Of a stretch of DNA of 13,410 nucleotides, positions 1 to 6,334 are shown in pieces. The stretch's first letter is position 1. Every line of letters starts with the position of its first letter. A model generated the notes under the pieces. The model was not told the origin of the DNA and did not search any database. It saw nothing but the letters and a program-made list of their open reading frames with translations. The translations under genes and the position numbers were made by a program. The stretch covers positions 1 through 13,410 of the forward strand of contig JAAYKT010000256.1 in the NCBI GenBank assembly GCA_012522255.1. Direction: 5' to 3'. Source of the DNA: Clostridiales bacterium. Lineage in GTDB: Bacteria > Bacillota > Clostridia > Lutisporales > Lutisporaceae.

Positions 1-299
1 ATTGTCAACAAAGATTATAAGTATATATAGAATATATGGCACAAATATTGATTCTTTCATATAGTTTTTACGCTAAATATAAATTTCTATAAAAATAATA
101 AACCATTTAAAATTGTTTTTTATTTTCTGCAAACCAGTGCTTTGGAAAATTTGAATTTTTTAAGTAAAATTTTTAGTCAAAGCCTGATCAAAAAACTCTA
201 ATTATCTATTTTTTAGTTATTGTTAAAATTGTCCATTTGTGATAACTTCAAAGGTATAAGAAAACAAATTTTTAGATAAGCGTTATCAAGGGGGCCAAT
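1..299. other. AT-rich non-coding leader upstream of the DUF5131 operon
   Basis: This stretch is very AT-rich and I see no coding sequence in it. Near its 3' end lie a possible promoter at 220-248 and a small inverted repeat, GATAA-GCG-TTATC, at 275-287 immediately before the ribosome binding site of the first gene. The inverted repeat could be an operator or a weak RNA hairpin; nothing in the sequence decides this. The rest shows no repeats or structures that I can support. Confidence 0.5.
220..248 (+). promoter_or_regulatory. possible promoter of the DUF5131 operon
   Basis: TTGTTA at 220-225 and TAACTT at 243-248 are separated by 17 bp, the standard spacing for a housekeeping sigma promoter. 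Both boxes are imperfect and the region is AT-rich, so chance matches are likely. It is the best candidate that I see upstream of the first gene. Confidence 0.3.
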
Positions 300-1022
300 A
301 TGAACTGGGAACCGTGGACCGGCTGTTACAAAGTAAGTGAAGGCTGTAAAAATTGCTATTTTTATGGACCTTATGCTAAACGTTATGGCCAAAATACAAT
401 CAAAAAAACCGATAAATTTGATTGGCCCGTGAGGAAAAATTCAAAAGGTGAATATAGTATTAAAGGAAATAAAATTCTTCCCACTTGCTTTGCAACTGAC
501 TTTTTCCTTCCGGAAGCAGATGAATGGCGAAAAGAAATTTGGGGCATGATCAAGGAAAGGAAGGACATAGAGTTTTTGATTTTGACAAAAAGAATTGACC
601 GTTTCCCAATATCACTGCCGTCAGATTGGGGCGAAGGATATGATAATGTAAATATCGGGTGTACAATTGAAAATCAAGAATTGGCTGATTATAGGCTGCC
701 GCTATTTTTATCCTACCCTTTAAAACATAGATTTATAGCCTGTTCTCCCCTTTTAGAATCAATAGATTTAACACCATATCTAAGTGGCATCGAACATATT
801 ACAGTAGCCGGTGAAACAGGTCGGGAAGCCCGTGAATGCGATTATGAATGGGTGTTAGATATCCGAAAACAATGTGTGGAAGCAAGTATAACCTTTTGGT
901 ATAAAAGCACAGGATCTTTATTTAGGCATAATGGCACTGTTCAAAGAATAAACCCATATAAACAAACAAGTTTGGCAAAAGATCCTAATATCAATATTCT
1001 AAACGGCAAAAAATTGTTTTAG
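300..1022 (+). CDS. DUF5131 family protein (phage Gp37/Gp68-like)
   Basis: The 240-residue product opens with the hallmark of the DUF5131 family: a W-x-P-W-T-G-C start followed by a cysteine cluster C9-x6-C16-x2-C19, then NCYFYGPYAKRYG. Family members are about this length. They are annotated as phage Gp37/Gp68-like and are sometimes compared with radical SAM proteins because of the clustered cysteines. The biochemical function is unknown to me, and iron-sulfur binding is only inference. The conserved F-x-T-D-F-F-x-P-E segment near residue 66, the LTKR near 95 and the AGETGREAR segment near 170 also fit the family. The ATG start at 300 follows an AAGGGGG ribosome binding site at 288-294. It is the first gene of a three-gene operon with the TfoX C-terminal-like and HEAT-like genes. 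Membership is secure, function is not. Confidence 0.85.
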   Translation: MNWEPWTGCYKVSEGCKNCYFYGPYAKRYGQNTIKKTDKFDWPVRKNSKGEYSIKGNKILPTCFATDFFLPEADEWRKEIWGMIKERKDIEFLILTKRIDRFPISLPSDWGEGYDNVNIGCTIENQELADYRLPLFLSYPLKHRFIACSPLLESIDLTPYLSGIEHITVAGETGREARECDYEWVLDIRKQCVEASITFWYKSTGSLFRHNGTVQRINPYKQTSLAKDPNINILNGKKLF

Positions 1023-1046
1023 AACATTTTCTTAAGGAGAATTTTT

Positions 1047-1301
1047 ATGGAGAAATTATCTGACCTGCCAAATGTAGGTAAAGTTTTAGAGGCCAATTTG
1101 TTGCGTGTCGGTATTGAAACACCGGAACAGTTACGAAGCATTGGCGCAGAAGAAACTTTTATAAGAATTCGTAATTATGTCGACTCGGGTGCATGTTTAC
1201 ATATGCTTTATGGTATCCAGGGAGCCATATCTAATATTCCGGATAAATATTTATCCGAAGATACAAAACAAAAGTTAAAAAAGTTTTACAAATCGCTTTA
1301 A
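1047..1301 (+). CDS. TfoX/Sxy C-terminal-domain protein
   Basis: This is an 84-residue protein made only of the TfoX C-terminal domain. The motif LPNVGKVLEANLLRVGIETP at residues 6-25 is a helix-hairpin-helix-like start, followed by the typical I-G-A-E-E-x-F-x-R-I-R segment and a helical tail with LHMLYGIQGAI. In proteobacterial Sxy/TfoX this domain follows an N-terminal domain and is linked to competence regulation. Stand-alone copies like this one are common in Firmicutes and have no established role. The ATG lies 24 bp after the previous stop and behind AAGGAGA at 1034-1040, so it is probably co-transcribed with the DUF5131 gene. A nucleic acid-binding role is plausible but inferred. Confidence 0.85.
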   Translation: MEKLSDLPNVGKVLEANLLRVGIETPEQLRSIGAEETFIRIRNYVDSGACLHMLYGIQGAISNIPDKYLSEDTKQKLKKFYKSL

Positions 1302-1325
1302 ATAAAATTTTGAGAGGTTGCAGGT

Positions 1326-1772
1326 ATGCCGAATATTCAAGACTTGGTAAATGGCTTAGTGATTTCGGATGATAAAGAGGCCTATAATTGTTTAAAACGG
1401 CTGGAAATAGAAAGCGGTTGTTCACCTGTGGTCTATTCTTATTTTGATACTTTCGCGGAAATGCTTGATAGTAAAAATTCCTATATAAGGACCAGGGCTA
1501 TTCTGCTCATTGCAGCCAATGCAAAATGGGATATCGATAATAAGATTGATGAAATTATTGGCAGGTACCTAAAATGCATTACAGACGAAAAACCGATAAC
1601 CGCACGGCAGTGCATCAAGGTCTTACCTATTATTGCAAAATACAAACCGGACTTAAAGAATGATATTGAAAACGCGCTACGGAATATCAATTTGTTAAAA
1701 TACAAAGAAAATATGCAAGCACTTATTACAAAGGATATTCAAAGGGCGCTGGTTGACATTGTAACACAATAG
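1326..1772 (+). CDS. HEAT-like helical protein of the clostridial 'SufBD protein' type
   Basis: The 148-residue product is almost entirely alpha-helical by inspection. It contains the segments NSYIRTRAILLIAANAKWD (about residues 51-69), EKPITARQCIKVLPIIAKYKP (about 91-111) and KDIQRALVDI at the end. These look like HEAT-type repeats and match proteins from Clostridia often labelled 'SufBD protein', although no Fe-S cluster assembly motif is visible. Such repeats usually make protein-protein contacts. The start follows GAGAGG at 1312-1317, 24 bp after the TfoX-like gene, so it is the third gene of the operon. No clear terminator follows; the next promoter begins at 1815. Family recognition is moderate and function unknown. 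Confidence 0.7.
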   Translation: MPNIQDLVNGLVISDDKEAYNCLKRLEIESGCSPVVYSYFDTFAEMLDSKNSYIRTRAILLIAANAKWDIDNKIDEIIGRYLKCITDEKPITARQCIKVLPIIAKYKPDLKNDIENALRNINLLKYKENMQALITKDIQRALVDIVTQ

Positions 1773-1814
1773 GCCATTTGCTCCATGAGTAATAGATTGC
1801 TTGATATCATTTCG

Positions 1815-1843
1815 TTGCTTACAATATGGTCATATGGTATTAT
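1815..1843 (+). promoter_or_regulatory. promoter of the fluoride riboswitch-eno transcript
   Basis: TTGCTT at 1815-1820 and TATTAT at 1838-1843 are separated by exactly 17 bp. Transcription would start near 1850, which is where the P1 stem of the riboswitch begins. That fit between promoter and aptamer makes this one of the better promoter calls in the window. Confidence 0.6.
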
Positions 1844-1849
1844 ATAAGC

Positions 1850-1911
1850 AAGGGATGAAGCTCCCTTTGGAGAAATCCAAAATGCTTGAAAAACAGGCTG
1901 ATGGCTTCTAC
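1850..1911 (+). promoter_or_regulatory. fluoride riboswitch (crcB motif) controlling eno
   Basis: The sequence shows the crcB-motif signatures: GGGATGAAGCTCCC at 1852-1865 and GGCTGATGGCTTCTACG at 1896-1912. The fold can be drawn by hand. P1 pairs AAGGGA (1850-1855) with TCCCTT (1862-1867). A small extra hairpin pairs TGG (1868-1870) with CCA (1877-1879). A second stem pairs GCTTG (1884-1888) with CAGGC (1894-1898). The pseudoknot pairs GAAGC (1857-1861) with GCTTC (1904-1908), as in the known Thermotoga aptamer. Fluoride riboswitches commonly control fluoride exporters and enolase, and an enolase gene follows directly. The terminator at 1898-1939 reuses the 3' pseudoknot strand, so fluoride binding should turn the gene on. 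Confidence 0.88.
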
Positions 1912-1939
1912 GTGAATATGTAGAACCGTCAGTTTTTTT
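1898..1939 (+). terminator. riboswitch-controlled intrinsic terminator before eno
   Basis: CTGATGGCTTCTAC (1898-1911) pairs with GTAGAACCGTCAG (1920-1932), with one bulged C and one G-U pair, around an 8-nt loop, and seven Ts follow at 1933-1939. The 5' arm contains GCTTC, which is also the 3' pseudoknot strand of the aptamer. The two structures therefore exclude each other, giving read-through only when the ligand is bound. Confidence 0.85.
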
Positions 1940-2042
1940 ATATAAGACCAATTGCTTGCCGAAAACTGTTTAGGGTTCAATATAAACTTGACATATAAAG
2001 GTTTGGGAATATATCACTATATTTCATAAAGGAGTGTAAAGC

Positions 2043-3328
2043 ATGGTGAAGATTAGTTCAGTAAAAGCGAGAGAAATTTTAGACTCCAGGGGTAATCCGA
2101 CAATTGAGGTGGATGTCGTACTGGATAATGGTGTGACCGGAAGAGCGTCAGTTCCTTCAGGCGCTTCTACCGGAACAAGAGAGGCAGTTGAGCTCCGGGA
2201 TAACGACAAAAAGCGATATCTGGCAAAGGTGTTCAGACTGTTGTAAAGAATGTGGCTGAAATAATAGCCCCCGAAATAATCGGGGCCGACCCGTTGGAAC
2301 AAAGAAACATAGATCGCATGCTTATTTCATTGGATGGGACAAAAAACAAATCACGGCTTGGTGCGAATGCAATTTTGGGTGTATCTTTGGCGGTGGCAAA
2401 AGCAGGATCCAACTTACTTAATATCCCCTTATATAAATATATAGGAGGTACTAACGGGTGTGAACTTCCAATGCCAATGACGAACATTTTAAACGGAGGC
2501 AAGCATGCCGATAATGGTTTGGATGTCCAGGAATTCATGATTGTGCCTGTTGGGGCTGATAATTTTACGACCGCGCTCAGAATGTGTTCAGAAGTGTACC
2601 AAACATTAAAAACAGTTATTAAGGATAAAGGTTTCAGTGCCGCTGTAGGTGATGAAGGCGGTTTTGCACCGAATCTTGCATCCAATGAAGATGCACTTAA
2701 GTTGATTATTGATGCGATCGCTAAATCGGGATATAAGCCTGGAGATGATGTATCAATCGCTTTAGATCCGGCTGCTTCAGAATTCTATATAGATGGAAAA
2801 TATGTTTTCGCAGGCGAGAAAACAAGACGGAATTCCGAAGAAATGATAGATCTTTATTCCGACTGGATCAGCAGATACCCCATTATCTCCATTGAAGACG
2901 GGCTGGCTGAGGACGATTGGGAGGGTTGGGCATCTTTGACTAAGAGGCTTGGTAAAAGGATCCAGTTGGTGGGGGATGATATTTTTGTGACCAACCAAGA
3001 GATATTAAGGGAAGGCATTCAGAGAAATATTGCAAATTCAATCCTAATAAAGCTTAATCAAATTGGCACCCTATCTGAGACCCTTGATACAATCAAGACA
3101 GCGAACAAGGCAAATTATGCTACTGTTATTTCTCATCGTTCCGGAGAGACGGAAGATACGGCTATGGCAGATGTTGCAGTTGCAATCAATGCAGGACAAA
3201 TCAAAAGCGGCGCCCCCTGCCGTACCGAGAGGCTTGCAAAATATAACCAGTTGATACGGATTGAAGAAATGTTAGATGATAATGCTATTTTCAGAGGCAA
3301 AGAAGCCTTTTGTATATTGGATAAATAG
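2043..3328 (+). pseudogene. eno: enolase, broken by a single-base frameshift
   Basis: Enolase (2-phosphoglycerate to phosphoenolpyruvate, glycolysis). The first part (2043-2246) reads AREILDSRGNPTIEVDV and VPSGASTGTREAVELRD, then leaves frame and stops. The remainder, open from about 2223 to 3328, holds the expected motifs: EFMIVPVGA, VGDEGGFAPN, PIISIEDGLAEDDWEGW, LVGDDIFVTN, ILIKLNQIGT, ISHRSGETEDTAMAD and GAPCRTERLAKYNQL. All catalytic acidic residues plus the Lys and His are present. Restoring one G in CTGGCAAAGG at 2219-2229 gives the conserved R-Y-L-G-K-G-V and a full-length protein of 428 residues, the usual family size. The ribosome binding site AAGGAG (2029-2034) and ATG look intact. 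The upstream fluoride riboswitch fits, because enolase is a classic fluoride target. The defect may be a real mutation or a homopolymer sequencing error. Confidence 0.9.
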
Positions 3329-3350
3329 ACTGGCATAAAATAGCATATGC

Positions 3351-3413
3351 TGAGGGAATGAAGTGCTCCCACGGGTAAATATCCAATGCTTAGAAAGGCT
3401 GATGACTGTCGAC
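3351..3413 (+). promoter_or_regulatory. second, weaker fluoride riboswitch-like (crcB) motif upstream of the GTPase-CysE gene
   Basis: GAGGGAATGAAGTGCTCCC at 3352-3370 and AAGGCTGATGACT at 3395-3407 repeat the order of conserved pieces seen in the riboswitch before eno. P1 can form between GGGA (3354-3357) and TCCC (3367-3370). The same kind of extra hairpin sits between, GGG with TCC (3373-3375 and 3382-3384), and GCTT...AGGC (3388-3399) gives the second stem. Pseudoknot pairing is poorer (AGT with ACT) than in the first copy. No GC-rich terminator follows, only an A-run and T-run with partial TCGAC/GTCCGA arms at 3409-3431, so control might be translational or the element may be decayed. 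Confidence 0.65.
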
Positions 3414-3445
3414 CAAAAAATTTTTGTCCGAAATGAGGTAACCAA

Positions 3446-4540
3446 ATGATAGAAAAGCTAAGCAAAGCGATAACCTTAATGAAGCAGACAGATTTTCTAA
3501 AGGATCAGGCTGCCCGTGCCGGTGAACTTCGTCAGAGGCTCTTAGAACATGAGCTGGTCATTTCTGTAATAGGCCAGTTTAAGCGTGGCAAATCTTCATT
3601 AATAAATTCATTTTTGGGTGATGAAATTTTACCTGTGGGAATTATTCCGTTGACTACTGCTGTAACGGAGATACGCAAAGGCGATAGTTTTCGGGCAAAG
3701 GTATATTTCTCAGATGACTCAGAAAAAGAAATCAGCAGGGGCGAACTGCCTGACTATATCAGTGAGCAAAAGAACCCCAATAATCAAGAGAATGTACAAG
3801 TGGTCAGATTGTGGACTGAGAATGCCCCTTTCGGTGCTGACATCACACTGGTGGATACACCCGGCGTCGGCTCAGTGCATCAGCATAATACCCTGACCTC
3901 TCATGATTATATGGAAAAGAGCGATGCGGTGCTTTTTATACTATCTGTTGACAGTCCTGTAAGTGAATTGGAAAGGGACTTTTTGTTAAAGGCACGTAAA
4001 CATGCTGCTAAATTTTATTTTGCCGTCAACAAGATAGATACGATATCCGGAGACAACTTGGAAGAATTTCAAACGAAAATAGAGGCTTTCTTTTGTTATC
4101 CGGGGATACACGCCCTTCTGTTTTACAGGGCTTCCCATATGTTATATAAGTTAAGGTTGTATTTCGTGGCAAGGCTTCTTTCGCAGATAGGCCGTTTTTT
4201 TACCGGAATTGAAATACATCCCGGTGCAAAAATAGGTAGGAGGTTGTTTATTGATCATGGTATGGGTATAGTGATTGGTGAAACAGCGGAAATTGGAGAC
4301 AATGTAACGATATATCATGGCGTGACTCTTGGCGGGACAGGGAAAGAAGCGGGGAAAAGGCATCCTACAGTCATGGATAATGTGACTATCGGGGCAGGGG
4401 CTAAAATACTTGGCCCTATTACTATAGGTGAAAATTCAAAAATTGGTGCCGGTGCAGTTGTGGTAGAACCGGTCTTACCGGACACAACCGTTGTAGGTAT
4501 TCCTGCCAGCCCCAAGGAAAAGGTACCCGGAATATGGTAA
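3446..4540 (+). CDS. chimera: dynamin-like GTPase N-terminus fused to serine O-acetyltransferase (CysE)
   Basis: Residues 1 to about 210 are the GTPase domain of a dynamin-like protein: P-loop GQFKRGKSS (43-51), switch threonines LTTAVTEI (69-76), DTPG (137-140) and NKID (195-198). At about residue 211 (near base 4075) the protein continues in frame as CysE from IEAFFCYPGIHALLFYRASH, followed by TGIEIHPGAKIG, the catalytic-type histidine in DHGMGIVIGET, YHGVTLGGTGK, KRHPTV and left-handed beta-helix repeats to the stop. Only some 20-25 N-terminal CysE residues seem to be missing, while the GTPase has lost its helical stalk. CysE makes O-acetylserine for cysteine synthesis. The start follows GAGG at 3435-3438 behind a crcB-like motif. 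The C-terminus (PKEKVPGIW) probably results from a frameshift. The chimera most likely arose by deletion; whether it is functional is unknown. Confidence 0.85.
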   Translation: MIEKLSKAITLMKQTDFLKDQAARAGELRQRLLEHELVISVIGQFKRGKSSLINSFLGDEILPVGIIPLTTAVTEIRKGDSFRAKVYFSDDSEKEISRGELPDYISEQKNPNNQENVQVVRLWTENAPFGADITLVDTPGVGSVHQHNTLTSHDYMEKSDAVLFILSVDSPVSELERDFLLKARKHAAKFYFAVNKIDTISGDNLEEFQTKIEAFFCYPGIHALLFYRASHMLYKLRLYFVARLLSQIGRFFTGIEIHPGAKIGRRLFIDHGMGIVIGETAEIGDNVTIYHGVTLGGTGKEAGKRHPTVMDNVTIGAGAKILGPITIGENSKIGAGAVVVEPVLPDTTVVGIPASPKEKVPGIW

Positions 4541-4650
4541 TGATGAAACACACCGCGGCACACGACCCACTTTATGAAAAGGTTTCTGACTTGGAAAAGA
4601 GGATATTATCCTTAGAAAAAGAATTGTTTAAATATGAACAGATAGGTTGA
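4540..4650 (+). pseudogene. probable out-of-frame C-terminal tail of CysE
   Basis: The reading frame overlapping the CysE stop (TAATG) encodes 36 residues ending in DPLYEKVSDLEKRILSLEKE and a short tail. Many CysE proteins end in just such a D-P-containing link plus a short coiled-coil helix. Open codons of this frame continue upstream to about 4510, so one missing base in the run CCCCAAGGAAAAGG (4510-4523) would join it to the acetyltransferase body. It could alternatively be a translationally coupled small ORF, but no separate ribosome binding site is evident. I favour a frameshifted tail. Confidence 0.5.
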
Positions 4651-4674
4651 TACAATAGGGTGGTCTTGATTTTT

Positions 4675-4720
4675 GATACCCCGCCATAGTAATTACTATG
4701 GCGGGGTATCATTTTTCTAT
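4675..4720 (+). terminator. perfect 36-bp palindrome followed by a T-rich run
   Basis: GATACCCCGCCATAGTAA (4675-4692) is followed immediately by its exact reverse complement (4693-4710) and then ATTTTTCTAT. It lies 24 bp after the CysE tail stop, so it is well placed as a rho-independent terminator for the eno/cysE block. A related, diverged copy with the same CTTGATTTTT lead-in occurs at 8377-8427, so it may also be a dispersed palindromic repeat used as a terminator. Confidence 0.7.
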
Positions 4721-4819
4721 TTATTCATTTAAACCGGGATTTTAGAATTGTATCATTTAGGCATACTGTTAACTTGATACGGCTGTGTTTTATAGTGCCT
4801 GGTATGAAGAGGCTAAGGA

Positions 4820-6112
4820 TTATTTTTTAAAAACATACACAGTATTTTTACCCTTGCCCTCGATCCCAACAAGCTGTTTGTTTACCATGCTTTTGAGAAT
4901 TCTACCTGCCATGGTTTGTGAGATATTGAGTTCTGCTGCAACATCTTTACGACTGATTTTTCCAAGCTGGTTAGCAAGGTCAATAATGCGTTTTTCATCT
5001 GCATTCAAACTGGAACTCTGCATTTGTTCATTCTGGTTAGGCAGTGTAATTTTGAAAGCGTTGTCAGTTGACTCAATTTCCGGTTGTGCGGCAAAACCTT
5101 TATAACTATTCAGTATTTTTGGTATACCTGTGCCATAGGCCTCTATGAGTGTCAGGCGATAGAAAATATTAGCAAGCCGTTCATTACGGGTTGCAGATAT
5201 GCCAAGCATAATATCTGGGAGATTTATTCCTTTTACTAATCCGCCTATAGATACAAATTCGATTCTATTGTCAAAGATGCTTATAAGAGTGCTTGCACTG
5301 TAGGCATAGTCTCTGTGTACTAAAACATTCAGCAGAGCTTCCCTCAATGCCTCCTCGGGATAATCCCTTTTATCATTGCGGTATAGTCCGGTAAATATCG
5401 CCCGAATTTTGTTATACTGTGAGATATAATCAAAAGTATCGTTTAGTTGCCTTAGAAGAGAACCTGTAAATTCACGGCGATCTCTGAAAATCATTTTTTC
5501 ATCACTTTCAAATACAGCAGCCTTTATTGTGTGGGTGCATTGATCGGAGAATAATAAGCCAAGATTAGTATAAATACCGTCCTCATTAACAAGATGCAGT
5601 GTTTTCATATGATTTCCGCCAAAGGGTACTCCTCTTACTTTGAACTCTTCAGTGGCTGCATTAAAGGTTAGTTCTTGGTTTAGTGATCGCATTTTTTCGA
5701 AACTGTCTCCGTCAGTTTCCATGATCATATGGCGGATGGAATTTTCGGTTGAGGGAACTGAAGAAGCACCTTGGCGAACATAAACCCCCTCGGGGCGTAA
5801 ACCCTTGTTTTGCAAATAATATGGGCATTCTGTTCCTTTTTGTACGGTTATTTTAATAATGTCTTTACCTTTTTCTTTTTTCTGATCATATGAAACAAAC
5901 ATGGTAACATCCGGTTTAATAGAATCTCGAATCATATTTGACAGCCTTAATATTTCATTTTCAATATCAATAATACCGACTATTGTACCATCATCGTCTA
6001 TTCCGACATAGATTACACCTCCCTCGGTATTAGCAAAAGCGACTACTGTTTTACGTATATCATCTATAACCTTGCGTTTTAACTCAAGGGTTGAACTTTC
6101 TGTGTATTGCAT
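4820..6112 (-). CDS. AlbA_2 / HATPase_c_4 winged-helix transcriptional regulator
   Basis: The 430-residue protein has three parts. Residues about 5-125 form an AlbA_2 (divergent AAA-4, Schlafen-like) domain with ESSTLELKRKVIDD, AFANTEGGVIYVGIDDDG and VYVRQGASSVPST. Residues about 250-335 match the HATPase_c_4 region, with EALREALLNVLVHRDY, the IEFVSIGGLVKGI segment and AYGTGIPKIL. Residues about 370-428 form a winged helix (KISRKDVAAELNISQTMAGR). This is the usual complete architecture and length of these proteins, which are often called ATP-binding or RNA-binding regulators; their ligands are mostly unknown. The start follows AAGGAGG on the minus strand (6120-6126). Repeats over the promoter suggest autoregulation. 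It is transcribed towards the cysE block and divergently from blaI. Confidence 0.85.
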   Translation of the reverse strand: MQYTESSTLELKRKVIDDIRKTVVAFANTEGGVIYVGIDDDGTIVGIIDIENEILRLSNMIRDSIKPDVTMFVSYDQKKEKGKDIIKITVQKGTECPYYLQNKGLRPEGVYVRQGASSVPSTENSIRHMIMETDGDSFEKMRSLNQELTFNAATEEFKVRGVPFGGNHMKTLHLVNEDGIYTNLGLLFSDQCTHTIKAAVFESDEKMIFRDRREFTGSLLRQLNDTFDYISQYNKIRAIFTGLYRNDKRDYPEEALREALLNVLVHRDYAYSASTLISIFDNRIEFVSIGGLVKGINLPDIMLGISATRNERLANIFYRLTLIEAYGTGIPKILNSYKGFAAQPEIESTDNAFKITLPNQNEQMQSSSLNADEKRIIDLANQLGKISRKDVAAELNISQTMAGRILKSMVNKQLVGIEGKGKNTVYVFKK

Positions 6113-6131
6113 CTTTAAAACCTCCTTGTTA

Positions 6132-6188
6132 CTCTAACACACATTCTAACACATTCTAACCATCCTCGTCAAAGAAAAGTGTTAGAAT
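6132..6188 (-). promoter_or_regulatory. promoter with repeated TCTAACAC operator-like boxes
   Basis: On the minus strand TTGACG (6172-6167) and TAGAAT (6148-6143) are separated by 18 bp, and the -10 box is preceded by TGTGT. The box ATTCTAACAC (plus strand 6143-6152) recurs as ATTCTAAC at 6153-6160, as CTCTAACAC at 6132-6140 and inverted as GTGTTAGAAT at 6179-6188. The boxes flank and cover the promoter, as expected for a repressor or autoregulator site. The winged-helix protein just downstream is the obvious candidate to bind it. Confidence 0.6.
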
Positions 6189-6267
6189 AATTACGACAAA
6201 TTTTGACCCCGGTTATCCGTAAAGTTTTAATACTAAAGAGAATAGGAAAAGTACAAATGTTTTCATA

Positions 6268-6308
6268 TTGACACTGATGTCTAATGGTGATAGACTATTA
6301 TTAGTCTA
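6268..6308 (+). promoter_or_regulatory. blaI promoter and operator-like inverted repeat
   Basis: TTGACA (6268-6273) and TAGACT (6291-6296) are separated by 17 bp. The inverted repeat TAGACTA-TTAT-TAGTCTA at 6291-6308 covers the -10 box and the expected transcription start, and a related TGTCTAATG lies within the spacer. BlaI/MecI proteins bind dyads at their own promoters, so this is the probable BlaI operator, although it differs from the classical TACA/TGTA form. Confidence 0.65.
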
Positions 6309-6334
6309 ATGATATTCGACAGGAGGTTAGCAGG

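Noticed and set aside
3409..3431. Intrinsic terminator after the second crcB-like motif
   Set aside because: The possible stem is built mainly of an A-run against a T-run with bulged short arms and no T-tract after it, so it does not meet a terminator pattern.
4785..5105. Plus-strand open frame of 106 codons
   Set aside because: It is antisense to the C-terminal part of the well-supported AlbA_2 regulator and its translation shows no domain features.
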